This document shows, piece by piece, positions 47,324 through 55,695 of a stretch of DNA of 64,000 nucleotides. Each line of letters opens with the position of its first letter. Position 1 is the stretch's first letter. A program made the position numbers and the translations under genes. The stretch is from Archangium sp. (GTDB lineage Bacteria; Myxococcota; Myxococcia; Myxococcales; Myxococcaceae): positions 372,001-436,000 of the forward strand of contig JAUXRX010000017.1 of assembly GCA_030681645.1 (NCBI GenBank), written 5' to 3'. The notes below the pieces were generated by a model, which saw nothing but the letters and a program-made list of their open reading frames with translations, had not been told where the DNA came from and did not search any database.

Positions 47324-48258
47324 GCGTCGAACAGGTGGCGGCCCGCGGGCTGGAGCGCGCGGTAGCTCTTGTTGGCCTCGCGCAGCAGATCTTCACTGCT
47401 GCGCACGAGCTCGGCTGGGAACACCGCGCCGCCGCACCGCACGGTGACGCCCATCGGGCCGTTGGGGCCATCGACCACGATGTCCTTCATCACGTCGAGG
47501 ATGCGCTGGGCCACCTGGCGGCCCCCGGGCAGGTCGGTCTCGGGCAGCAGGATCACGAACTCGTCGCTGTCGATGCGGAAGAGCCTGTCAGCCGACCGCA
47601 GGCAGGTGAGCACGCCCTGGAAGAGGCGGGTCAGGTACGCATCGCAGGCGTCGCGGCCGAGCTTGTAGCGGAGCCCCGCGTAGTCATCGAAGCCGAACAT
47701 GAGGCACGCGGCAGGGCGGCCGTACCGGCGGCTGCGCGCGAGCTCGGCGTCGAGGCTGGCCTTGAGCTGGGAATAGGTGCCCGCGCCCGTGACGGGGTCG
47801 ACGGCGCGGAACTGGGCCAGCTCTTCTTCGGCGTCGAAGAGGCGGCGGCGGTATTCGCGCACCATCAGCGCCGAGTTGATGCGGGTCTGCAGCTCGATCA
47901 GCTTGAAGGGCTTGGTGACGAAGTCGTCGGCGCCCAGCTCCATGCCGCGAATCTTCCCGTCCATCTCGCCCATGGCGGTGAGGATGATGATGGGCAGGTC
48001 GGTGAAGCGCTCGTCTTCGCGGGCCCACTTGAGCACCGAGAAGCCGTCTTTGAGCGGCATCATCAGGTCGAGCAGCACCAGGTCGGGCTTGTGAAGGGCG
48101 ATCTGCTCGAGCGCCTCGACGCCATCGGCCGCCGCGACCACGCGGAAGTTCGACGACTCGCACAGATCCTTGAGCAGCATGCGCGTGGGATCATCGTCAT
48201 CGACGACGAGGATCAGGCGGTTGCTGAAGTCGAGGTCCTTCCTGATCGGGGTCGCCAC
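47320..48258 (-). CDS. Response regulator with degenerate GGDEF domain
   Basis: Residues 14-130 are a receiver domain with VDDDDPTR (acidic pocket), phosphoacceptor Asp in LVLLDLMMP and the Lys in VTKPF. Residues 150-312 are GGDEF-like, but the signature is DSDEF in FRIDSDEFVILLPE, so both glycines are lost. The upstream inhibitory site RSAD, five residues before it, is kept. The protein is therefore likely to bind c-di-GMP without making it. It is read with, and 15 bp after, the desaturase gene. Confidence 0.88.
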   Translation of the reverse strand: MATPIRKDLDFSNRLILVVDDDDPTRMLLKDLCESSNFRVVAAADGVEALEQIALHKPDLVLLDLMMPLKDGFSVLKWAREDERFTDLPIIILTAMGEMDGKIRGMELGADDFVTKPFKLIELQTRINSALMVREYRRRLFDAEEELAQFRAVDPVTGAGTYSQLKASLDAELARSRRYGRPAACLMFGFDDYAGLRYKLGRDACDAYLTRLFQGVLTCLRSADRLFRIDSDEFVILLPETDLPGGRQVAQRILDVMKDIVVDGPNGPMGVTVRCGGAVFPAELVRSSEDLLREANKSYRALQPAGRHLFDA

Positions 48259-48273
48259 GAGGCGTACTTCATA

Positions 48274-49323
48274 TCAGGCATTGAGCACGGCGCCCTCGGG
48301 GACCTCATCGGCGATGCGGCGGGTGCGGCTCTTCAAGAACTCGATCACCTCGGCGTCGGTGCGGGTGTCGCCGGGGAGCCGCACGAAGGCCTTCGCCAGC
48401 CAGTCGTAGCGCTTGAGGAAGAGGAAGACCGACACCATGGCGAAGTCGATGCCTTCGAACACGATGCAACCGTTCTTGAAGTACTGCTCGGCGTTGGCCT
48501 CGAAGTCTCCGGGCAGCTCGGTCCAGTGGCGGGTCTGCTTCACGTGGTGGCCGATGTGGTACCCGTCGTTGAAGCAGCGGCGATTGTAGACGCTGTTGAT
48601 GCAGGTGATCGAGTTGACGAAGCTGTCACCGGGCCGGGTGGGGTCGATGAAGGCGTGCTGGCCCCAGTTCCCCAGCATCATGGCGAAGCGCATGAAGAAG
48701 TAGGGCACCACGAAGGCCACCAGCGTCGCCTGCCAGTTGACGAACGACATCGCGATCATGAACGCCATGTGCAGGCCGTCGCTGGTCATCGCGCGGCGGG
48801 CCATGGCGGGGCGGTTCTTCTTGAGGAAGTACTGCGTCAGCTTCCAGTGCGAGGTGAAGATGAAGCGCAGGAAGTAGAGGAACCAGTTGGGGAAGCTGTC
48901 CCGCTGGTAGCCCATGGTGCTCGAGAGATCGGCGCGGAGGTTGTTCTCCGAGTGGTGCATGCCGACGTGGTGTTCCATGTAGCCGGTGGGCACGCCGAAC
49001 AGCAGGCTGGTCACGTACGGCACCACGCGGTTCATGATGCGCGGCGACTTGAAGAAGGGCCGGTGCATCGTGTTGTGCAGCATCAGGATCGACGGCGGGG
49101 CGAGCCAGGCGATCTGGACGATCCACGTGGCGATGGCGAGCCACCACGAGAAGCGCACGTAGAGCGCGATCTGCAGCGGCGCGACCAGCAGCACGTTCCT
49201 CATGAACAGGCGCACGAAGACCGCGTCGCGGGGCTCGTACAACATGCCCTCGATCCAGCGCTGGAACGCGTTCGGGGAGTACTTCGGCTCAGTCTTTGGA
49301 TCGGTGATGGCCGGGACGGTCAT
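48274..49323 (-). CDS. Fatty acid desaturase
   Basis: A 349-residue membrane di-iron desaturase with three histidine boxes in order: HNTMH, HHVGMHHSENN and YHIGHHVKQTRHW. Hydrophobic segments lie between them. It should introduce a double bond into a membrane fatty acyl chain; position and head-group preference cannot be told. A redox partner gene is not nearby. It starts 37 bp after dnaB on the same strand. Confidence 0.88.
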   Translation of the reverse strand: MTVPAITDPKTEPKYSPNAFQRWIEGMLYEPRDAVFVRLFMRNVLLVAPLQIALYVRFSWWLAIATWIVQIAWLAPPSILMLHNTMHRPFFKSPRIMNRVVPYVTSLLFGVPTGYMEHHVGMHHSENNLRADLSSTMGYQRDSFPNWFLYFLRFIFTSHWKLTQYFLKKNRPAMARRAMTSDGLHMAFMIAMSFVNWQATLVAFVVPYFFMRFAMMLGNWGQHAFIDPTRPGDSFVNSITCINSVYNRRCFNDGYHIGHHVKQTRHWTELPGDFEANAEQYFKNGCIVFEGIDFAMVSVFLFLKRYDWLAKAFVRLPGDTRTDAEVIEFLKSRTRRIADEVPEGAVLNA

Positions 49324-49360
49324 GGGGGAGGGTCCACCTAGGCCAGCCGGAGCGACCGGG

Positions 49361-50713
49361 TCAACTGCCTTGCCAGTCCTTCACCCGGCTCTCGAAGCGG
49401 GTGAACTCGCTGAGGAAGACCAGGTCGACCGAGCCGATCGGGCCGTTGCGCTGCTTGGCGATGATCAGCTCGACGGGGATCACCGTGTTGCGCTGGTCGG
49501 GGGGCGGCGCGCCTTCTTCGCCCTCGTCTTCGCGGTGGATGAACATCACCACGTCGGCGTCCTGCTCGATGGCGCCCGACTCGCGGAGGTCGGAGAGCAT
49601 GGGCTTGCCGCCCTTGCGCTCTTCGACTTTCCGGTTGAGCTGGCTGAGCGCGATGATCGGCACGTCGAGTTCCTTGGCGAGCTGCTTGAGCGCGCGGGAG
49701 ATCTCGGCGACCTCGAGCTGGCGGCTCTCGACCTTGCCCTTCTGGTGCATGAGCTGGAGGTAGTCGATGACGATGAGCCCCAGCTTGCCTTCCTTCTGCT
49801 TGAGGCGCCGCGCCTTGGCGCGCAGGTCGAAGGAAGACAGGCCGCCTGAGTCGTCGACGTAGAACTTGGTCTTGAAGAGCTCGTTGGCCGACTCGCTGAT
49901 GCGCTCTTCGTCGGCCGGCGAAAGGCGCCCGCCGCGGAGCTTCTTCATGTCGACCTTCGCGTGCGTAGCGAGCAGACGCGTCATCAGCTGAACGGACGGC
50001 ATTTCGAGGCTGAACACCGCGACGGCGAGGTTCTCCTTGCCGGCAGCGTGCAGGGCGAAGTTCATCGCCAGCGAGGTCTTCCCGATGCCGGGGCGGGCCG
50101 CGAGGATGATCAACTCGCCGCCATGGAAGCCGGTGAGCTGGTTGTCGAGATCGACGAAGCCCGAGCCGACGCCGGTCACGCCGCCGCCGCTCTGCTTCAT
50201 CTTGTCGAGGAGGGTGAGGGCCTCCTCCATCAGGTCGGACATCGGGCGCAGGTCGCCCGCGCGGCGCTTCTCGGCGATGTGGAAGACCTTGCGCTCGGCC
50301 TCGTCGAGCAGCTCGGCGACGTCGCCGGTCTCCTGGGTGGCGAGGTCGAGGATCTCGCGGCCGGCCGTGGCGAGCAGCCGCCGCGTCGACTGGTTCTTGA
50401 TGATGTTCGCGTATTCGACGGCGTTCTGCGCGAAGGGCACGGCCTGGTCGAGCTGTGCCAGGTACCCGGGGCCGCCGGCCGAGGCGAGCTTGCCGTCGGT
50501 CTTGAGCTGCTCGGCGACGGTGAGCGGGTCGACGCGCTCCGAGCGGGTGTCGAGGGCGACGATGGCGCGGTAGATGTCTGCGTGCGCGGGGACCGAGAAG
50601 TCGTCCGCGATCAGGATCTCCTGGATGTTGGAGAGCACCGCGTTGTCCATCAGCACGCAGCCGAGGACCGCGCGTTCGGAGGCGACGTCCTGCAGGGCCG
50701 AAGGCGAGCTCAT
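49361..50713 (-). CDS. dnaB: Replicative DNA helicase DnaB
   Basis: DnaB is the hexameric helicase of the replication fork. ATG 50713 (MSSPSALQD) gives 450 residues. The N-terminal domain contains AVLGCVLMDNAVL. The RecA-like domain has Walker A AARPGIGKTSLAMN and the Walker B stretch LIVIDYLQLM, then SQLNRKVEER and LSDLRESGAIEQDAD. There is no intein insertion. The r-protein genes that often precede dnaB lie beyond an opposite-strand VWA lipoprotein gene. Confidence 0.97.
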   Translation of the reverse strand: MSSPSALQDVASERAVLGCVLMDNAVLSNIQEILIADDFSVPAHADIYRAIVALDTRSERVDPLTVAEQLKTDGKLASAGGPGYLAQLDQAVPFAQNAVEYANIIKNQSTRRLLATAGREILDLATQETGDVAELLDEAERKVFHIAEKRRAGDLRPMSDLMEEALTLLDKMKQSGGGVTGVGSGFVDLDNQLTGFHGGELIILAARPGIGKTSLAMNFALHAAGKENLAVAVFSLEMPSVQLMTRLLATHAKVDMKKLRGGRLSPADEERISESANELFKTKFYVDDSGGLSSFDLRAKARRLKQKEGKLGLIVIDYLQLMHQKGKVESRQLEVAEISRALKQLAKELDVPIIALSQLNRKVEERKGGKPMLSDLRESGAIEQDADVVMFIHREDEGEEGAPPPDQRNTVIPVELIIAKQRNGPIGSVDLVFLSEFTRFESRVKDWQGS

Positions 50714-50869
50714 CGCCGGGCGTCTAGCCGAGTGACTGACAGCGCGGAAGGACTCCGGTGCGCGCGTGTGAAGACGGGCGGTTGGGCGCGACGGTGTTGC
50801 GCGCCGGGACACAGGTTGCGCAACGAAGTGGTGCACAACAGCGCAGCGGCGAGTGGCGATCATTTCTTC

Positions 50870-52363
50870 ATGATTCCCCGCGCGCTCATCGTCCTCGCTC
50901 TCACGCTCAGCGCCTGCAACTGCGGCGGAACGCTCACGCTGCGCGGGATGGACGGTGGAAGCGCTCCCGGCGGCGGGCTGGGTGGCGGCGCCCCGGGCAC
51001 GGGCGGTGGCGGTGGCGGAGGGTCGGCCAGCGGGGGCGGCCTGGCTGGCGGCGGCACCGGGGGCGGAGGCACGGGAGGTGGCGGCGGCGGGTCTGGTGCC
51101 ATCTGCGCCGACAGCACCGGGCAGGCGGCGACGCGACCGGTCGACCTCATCATCGCCATCGATCAATCAGCGAGCATGGGCGAGGAGATCGCCGGCGTGA
51201 TCGCCAACATCAACACGCGGCTCGCCTCGGTGTTGGCCTCGAACCGCGTCGACTACCGGGTCATCTTCGTGGGCGGTCAGTTCTGCATCGAGCCTCCGCT
51301 GGGGGCCTCGGCCACCGCGCCGGGCTGCTACGACTCGAACCCGCCGCGCTATTTCCACGCCAACGCACCGGTGAACAGCAGCGACGCGCTCACGCTGCTG
51401 CTGTGGACGTACGACGGCCACTACAAGCAGGCGAACACCTGCACGAAGGTGGCTCAGCCCGCGGTGCGTTGGAGCGACAAGCTGCGCTTCGATGCGCAGA
51501 AGGTCTTCATCGTGGTGACCGACGACGATCCGGTCAGCTTCTCGTACGCGAGCCAGGGCTGCTCCAGCACCACCTACTGCGCCAACTGGCAGTGCCCGAC
51601 CTATGCCGACCGCATGGCCGACTGGGGTGGGGCGGACTTCGCCACCGAGCTCTACAAGCTGCAGCCCGCGGGCATGTTCGGGACCGCCGCGAACCCGAAG
51701 TGGATCTTCCACGCCATCGTCTCGGTCGACCGCCAGTACAACCCGGCCGAGCCGGTGACGGCACTCAACAACGTGTGCTCGTTCAGCGGAAACACCGGAG
51801 AGACGTCGGGCACCGAGTACCAGAAGCTCGCGCGGCTCACCGGCGGCACGCGCTTCCCCACGTGCAACACCGACTACTCGCCGGTCTTCCAGAAGATCTC
51901 CAACAGCCTCCTTCCGCTCGCGTGCGAGTTCGACCTGCGCTCCACGGGCCTCGGCACGGCCGATTTTTCCTCGGTGCAGGTGAGCTGGTCAGCCGACGGC
52001 GGCGTGGGTCTGCCCATCGCGCGAGACGAGTCACAGCCCTGTCAGCTCGGGGCGAACGGCTACCAGGTCGTCGATCAAGGGCAGCGCGTGGTGCTGTGCG
52101 GCGCTGCGTGCGACGCGGTTCGCACCACGGAAGGGGCGGCGCTGAACGTGACGGTCGGCTGCCTCGCCGGCTCGCTCGATGGAGGGACGACGGGCGGCGC
52201 CGATGGCGGGCTCGGTGGTGACGGCGGTCTCCAGGAGACGAACGACGGCGGTGTCTGCGTGAAGGTCGGCACCAGCTGCACCGTGGGCGGTACCCGCTGC
52301 TGCTTCGGCCTGGAGTGCACGCCGGATGTCGCCGGCGCGACGTGCGAGAGCGTGATCAACTGA
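50870..52363 (+). CDS. VWA lipoprotein with Gly-rich linker
   Basis: A 497-residue lipoprotein; MIPRALIVLALTLSAC is the signal, followed by CNCGG. A Gly/Ser-rich stretch (about 30-85) is a flexible linker. VDLIIAIDQSASMGEE starts a VWA domain with an intact DxSxS site. The rest carries several Cys pairs and ends in a small Cys-knot-like tail (CCFGLECTPD). It is the second Gly-rich VWA lipoprotein in the window. ATG 50870 is used because an upstream extension would be unrelated sequence. Confidence 0.82.
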   Translation: MIPRALIVLALTLSACNCGGTLTLRGMDGGSAPGGGLGGGAPGTGGGGGGGSASGGGLAGGGTGGGGTGGGGGGSGAICADSTGQAATRPVDLIIAIDQSASMGEEIAGVIANINTRLASVLASNRVDYRVIFVGGQFCIEPPLGASATAPGCYDSNPPRYFHANAPVNSSDALTLLLWTYDGHYKQANTCTKVAQPAVRWSDKLRFDAQKVFIVVTDDDPVSFSYASQGCSSTTYCANWQCPTYADRMADWGGADFATELYKLQPAGMFGTAANPKWIFHAIVSVDRQYNPAEPVTALNNVCSFSGNTGETSGTEYQKLARLTGGTRFPTCNTDYSPVFQKISNSLLPLACEFDLRSTGLGTADFSSVQVSWSADGGVGLPIARDESQPCQLGANGYQVVDQGQRVVLCGAACDAVRTTEGAALNVTVGCLAGSLDGGTTGGADGGLGGDGGLQETNDGGVCVKVGTSCTVGGTRCCFGLECTPDVAGATCESVIN

Positions 52364-52407
52364 GGCGCCCCTCGACGCCGCTCGTGAACGGGGATGAGGT
52401 CGATCGA

Positions 52408-52445
52408 AAGAAAACCGCGCGCCCCCAGCGAAGGGAGCGCGCGGT
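52408..52445 (-). terminator. Intrinsic terminator after rplI
   Basis: Read on the minus strand, accgcgcgctccc pairs with gggggcgcgcggt across a six-base loop (52414-52445) and is followed by TTTTCTTT. It lies 22 bp past the rplI stop and faces the end of the VWA gene. Confidence 0.85.
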
Positions 52446-52467
52446 GTGCATCAGGACCTGAGGTGAC

Positions 52468-52920
52468 TCAGGCCTGCGCTTCGCCCACGACCGTGACGGT
52501 CAGCTTCGCCGTCACTTCGCGGTGGAGACGGATCTCCACGGGGAACTCACCGACGGCCCGGATGGGCTCGGGGAGGTGGATCAGGCGGCGGTCGAGCTTG
52601 TGGCCCGCTGCAGCCAGCGCCTCGGCGATGTCGAGCGCGGTGACGGAACCGAAGAGCTTCTCCTGCTCTCCGACCTTGCGCTTGATCGACACCTTGGTGC
52701 CCTCGAGCTTCTTGGCCTGCTCCAGGGCGCCGCCCTTGAGCTTCTGCTGGCGCAGCTCGATGACCTTCTTCTCGTGGTCCAGCTGGCGCACGTTCGCGGT
52801 GCTCGCCAGCATCGCGAGGTTGCGCGGCAACAGGTAGTTGCGCGCGTAGCCTTCCTTGACGCTGACCAGTTCCCCGGACTTGCCCAGGTTGTACACATCT
52901 TCTCGGAGGATGAGCTTCAT
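52468..52920 (-). CDS. rplI: 50S ribosomal protein bL9
   Basis: A 150-residue bL9. KLILREDVYNLGKSGELVSV and YARNYLLPRNLA are the classic N-terminal domain. The long connecting helix and C-terminal domain follow (EKLFGSVTALDIAEAL). It starts 3 bp after rpsR. It is the last gene of the rpsF-rpsR-rplI operon and is followed by a strong terminator. Confidence 0.97.
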   Translation of the reverse strand: MKLILREDVYNLGKSGELVSVKEGYARNYLLPRNLAMLASTANVRQLDHEKKVIELRQQKLKGGALEQAKKLEGTKVSIKRKVGEQEKLFGSVTALDIAEALAAAGHKLDRRLIHLPEPIRAVGEFPVEIRLHREVTAKLTVTVVGEAQA

Positions 52921-52923
52921 GGG

Positions 52924-53232
52924 TCAGCTCGCCAGAACGAGGTAGGGGATGAGGGCCAGGCCGCGGGACTGCTTGACGGCCTTCGCCACCGAGCGCTGGT
53001 GCAGCGCGCAGTTGCCCGAGATGCGGCGGGGAATGATCTTGCCGCGCTCGGTCACGAAGTACTTGAGGGTCGACTGGTCCTTGTAGTCGACCTTCGCGTT
53101 CTTGTCGGCGCAGAAGCGGCAGACCTTCCGGCGGGCGAAACCACGGCCGCCGCGCTTCTCGTCGCCACCTTCCATGTCCCCGTCGTTGTCCTTCTTCGCA
53201 GGGCGCTTCTTCTCAGGGCTCATGGTGCTCAT
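52924..53232 (-). CDS. rpsR: 30S ribosomal protein bS18
   Basis: bS18 binds 16S rRNA with bS6. At 102 residues it is longer than the usual 70-80; the first 30 residues (KKRPAKKDNDGDMEGGDEK) are an extra charged tail. The core is clear: FARRKVCRFCADK with a CxxC pair, IDYKD-like VDYKDQSTLKYF and RRISGNCALHQR. The ATG overlaps the rpsF stop; a second Met at codon 4 (53223) is an alternative start. Confidence 0.96.
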   Translation of the reverse strand: MSTMSPEKKRPAKKDNDGDMEGGDEKRGGRGFARRKVCRFCADKNAKVDYKDQSTLKYFVTERGKIIPRRISGNCALHQRSVAKAVKQSRGLALIPYLVLAS

Positions 53233-53687
53233 CCGTTGTAACCACCCTCGTCGTCCATATCGTTGTCGAACCCGCCGAAGCCTTCGCGCTCAGCGCCGCC
53301 GAACGGCTTGTTGTCGTCCTCGCCGGCCAGCTTGAGATCTTCCTGCGGCTGGTGCGACTCGGGGTTCACGTCATCGGCCAGGCGCTTGCTCATGAAGCGC
53401 GTGACCTCGTCGAAGTTGCGCATGTTGCGCTCGACCTCGGCCACCATCGCCGAGCCGCCCAGGTAGTGAGCGTGGATGTAGATCGCGCGCGGCTGCTTGG
53501 CGACCGGGTACATCGTCTTCTTCTTGCCCCAGATCGTGAAGCGCAGGAACTTGCCGCCGTCGCGGTTGATGATGCCGCGAAGCTTGTCCTTCACCTTGTC
53601 CACGTTCTCGTCGGTGAGATCGGGCTTCACGAGGAAGACCGTCTCGTACTCACGCAGCTTGGCTGCGCTCTTCACTGCTTCTGCCAT
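53229..53687 (-). CDS. rpsF: 30S ribosomal protein bS6
   Basis: bS6 dimerises with bS18 on the 30S platform. ATG 53687 (MAEAVKSAAKLREYET) follows AAGGGG and is chosen over a longer frame. YETVFLVKPDLTDE and the KKTMYPVAKQPRAIYI stretch are family signature. The 152 residues include an acidic, Gly-rich C-terminal tail (about 115-152) much longer than E. coli's poly-Glu tail. It heads the ribosomal operon. Confidence 0.96.
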   Translation of the reverse strand: MAEAVKSAAKLREYETVFLVKPDLTDENVDKVKDKLRGIINRDGGKFLRFTIWGKKKTMYPVAKQPRAIYIHAHYLGGSAMVAEVERNMRNFDEVTRFMSKRLADDVNPESHQPQEDLKLAGEDDNKPFGGAEREGFGGFDNDMDDEGGYNG

Positions 53688-53708
53688 TGGTTCTGCCCCT
53701 TGGGTTCT

Positions 53709-53730
53709 GCCCACCGTCAAAGCGGTGAGC
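53709..53730 (-). promoter_or_regulatory. Leader hairpin upstream of rpsF
   Basis: On the minus strand gctcaccg pairs with cggtgggc over eight bases with loop ctttga, in the predicted rpsF 5' leader. Some rpsF leaders carry an S6:S18 binding element with a CCG feature, and this stem contains ACCG. Whether it is that element is uncertain. Confidence 0.4.
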
Positions 53731-53766
53731 GGGGAGTTCGATCACGGAATTGTGAGCGAGGGCGGG

Positions 53767-53795
53767 CTCGTACGTGGGGCCTCCCCCTGTGTCAA
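53767..53795 (-). promoter_or_regulatory. Predicted sigma-70 promoter of the rpsF-rpsR-rplI operon
   Basis: TTGACA (53790-53795, minus strand) and TACGAG (53767-53772) are 17 bp apart. This places the start of transcription near 53760 and leaves about 70 bases of leader before rpsF. Confidence 0.6.
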
Positions 53796-53818
53796 GGCGT
53801 GTGCCGAGGGTGTTCAGG

Positions 53819-53919
53819 CCGGGATCGGGATCGCGATCGGCTGCGGGATCGGGGACGGTTCCGGTTTCGGCTGGCGGCTCTCGGGAGGCGGGCTCGGGTT
53901 CGGGTTCGGCTTCGGGTTG
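53819..53919. repeat. Degenerate hexanucleotide tandem repeats
   Basis: The first block (53819-53855) repeats units like gggatc/gcgatc, and the second (53890-53919) repeats gggttc/ggcttc. They lie in the 337-bp gap between rpsF and the porin gene, upstream of the divergent ribosomal promoter. Apart from these repeats, the promoter and the leader hairpin, I see nothing else in that gap. Confidence 0.6.
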
Positions 53920-54024
53920 GTGAAGACCTTTCAAGTCGTTGGTTTCGCTCGGAGGGGAGGGTGGTCACGCGGGGGTGACGGTGGTAAGCGCGCCGCCGTC
54001 GACGACTCAAGGGGAACCACGCAC

Positions 54025-55686
54025 ATGAGATTGATGATCCTGGGCCTGATGCTCGGAGCGGCCGTTTCGCTCGGGCAGACCGCAGACGGTGGATTCACGC
54101 CCAGGGCCGACAATCCAGGTGACGCTGACGCCACGCTCATCCGCGATCTCGGTGACGCAGGGGTCGACGAGGCTGATGCGGGCGCTCCCGCGCCGTTCCA
54201 GGTCGATCTTCCCCCGGCCCAGGCAGCGGCGCCGAAGCCCGAGCAGCCCGCCGAGAAGAAGAAGGACGGCGAGTCGGCGTGGGAGCTGTCGGCCAGGCTC
54301 GCGGCCTCGGTGCGCGTCAGCTACGGCGGCGCCACGATGTTTCCGTTCGACGCCGAGCGCAACACGTCGGTGGTCGCGCCGCTCGAGACCCGCGTTCGCG
54401 TGTCTCCGGAGATCCACCTCGGTGGGGTCGGCCTGGTCGCTGAGGCCGACGCGGCCACGGGCGCGATCCTCGGCATTCCGTCGAACGCGCTGGTCGGTGA
54501 TCGGCAGCCGGTGCCCGCCATTCGCGCGCTCGAGCTGCGCAAGATCTACCTCGAGTACAAGTGGGCCAGCGGCGCCTTCCGCGTGGGCCAGCAGACCTCG
54601 CAGTGGGGCCTGGGCCTGCTCGCCAACGACGGCAGCAAGGACGCCGAGGCCGGTGACTTCGGCCAGCAGCACTTCGGCAACCTCACCTACCGCGCCTTGC
54701 TGGTGGCCCGGCCGTTGTTCGGCAGGGGCGGGGCCTTCCGTGCGTTCGAGACCGCGCTCGCCGCAGACCTGATCGTCCGCGACAACTTCGGCGAGTTCGC
54801 GAAGGGTGACCGCGCGTTCCAGGGCGTGCTGGCCGTGCGCTTCAACAAGGACGCTGAGAACAACTTCGGCGTCTACGCGGTGTACCGCAACCAGCGGAAC
54901 GTGAACGTCACCGACGGCGGCAAGGCCACCGACGTGGTGGTGATCGACTTCGCCGGCAGGTGGCAGTTCATCAAGCGCCGCAACCGCGAGTTCAAGCTCG
55001 GCTGGGAATTCGTCGGCCTCACCGGCACCACCACCCAGGCCCGCAACGAGAACGCCGCGCTGCTCAAGATCGGCCAGTTCGGCATGGCCATCAAGTCGCA
55101 GTACCGGGTGGGGCGCACCACCATCTACATCGACGGCGGCCTCGCCTCGGGCGACCAGAACACCGCCGACGATCGCGTGGAGAACTTCCGCTTCGACCGC
55201 GACTACAAGGTCGGCCTGATCCTCTTCGACCAGGTGATGGCCTACCAGTCGGGCCGCTCGGGCGTGCGCGCCAGCGACCCCGCGCTCACCGGCATCGCGC
55301 CCGAGGGGGCAGACCTGATCGGCACCGCGGGTTCGCTCACCGGCGCCTGGTACCTGTTCCCGCGCATCAAGATCTCCATGTCGGACTGGCTCGACGCCTA
55401 CGGCGGGCCGCTCTTCGCCTTCAGCACCGCGAAGCTGGCTGACCCGTTCAACTCGCGCATCGGCGGCGGCACGGCCATCAACCCGCTGGGCGGCACGCCC
55501 GGCATGTACCTGGGCACCGAGGTCGATCTCGGCATCCAGGCGCGGATCAAGCCCATCCCCGAGCTCACCATCACCGGCACGGCCGAGGGGGGCTTGTTCC
55601 TCCCGGGTGATGCGTACACGCTCCCGTCCGGCGGCGTGATGGCCCCGGTTGGCTTTGGTCGTCTGCGTCTGAGCGTCGGAATCTAA
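54025..55686 (+). CDS. Outer-membrane porin-like protein
   Basis: A 553-residue exported protein. MRLMILGLMLGAAVSLGQ is a signal peptide, then an Asp/Ala and Pro-rich linker to about residue 90. The remainder is beta-barrel-like, with repeated alternating strands (SARLAASVRVSYGG, GAFRVGQQTSQWGLG, AIKSQYRVGRTTIYIDGG) and ends GFGRLRLSVGI. It looks like a large porin or alginate-type outer-membrane protein. It is 9 bp before the hydrolase lipoprotein and likely cotranscribed. Confidence 0.75.
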   Translation: MRLMILGLMLGAAVSLGQTADGGFTPRADNPGDADATLIRDLGDAGVDEADAGAPAPFQVDLPPAQAAAPKPEQPAEKKKDGESAWELSARLAASVRVSYGGATMFPFDAERNTSVVAPLETRVRVSPEIHLGGVGLVAEADAATGAILGIPSNALVGDRQPVPAIRALELRKIYLEYKWASGAFRVGQQTSQWGLGLLANDGSKDAEAGDFGQQHFGNLTYRALLVARPLFGRGGAFRAFETALAADLIVRDNFGEFAKGDRAFQGVLAVRFNKDAENNFGVYAVYRNQRNVNVTDGGKATDVVVIDFAGRWQFIKRRNREFKLGWEFVGLTGTTTQARNENAALLKIGQFGMAIKSQYRVGRTTIYIDGGLASGDQNTADDRVENFRFDRDYKVGLILFDQVMAYQSGRSGVRASDPALTGIAPEGADLIGTAGSLTGAWYLFPRIKISMSDWLDAYGGPLFAFSTAKLADPFNSRIGGGTAINPLGGTPGMYLGTEVDLGIQARIKPIPELTITGTAEGGLFLPGDAYTLPSGGVMAPVGFGRLRLSVGI

Positions 55687-55695
55687 GGGCACCCC

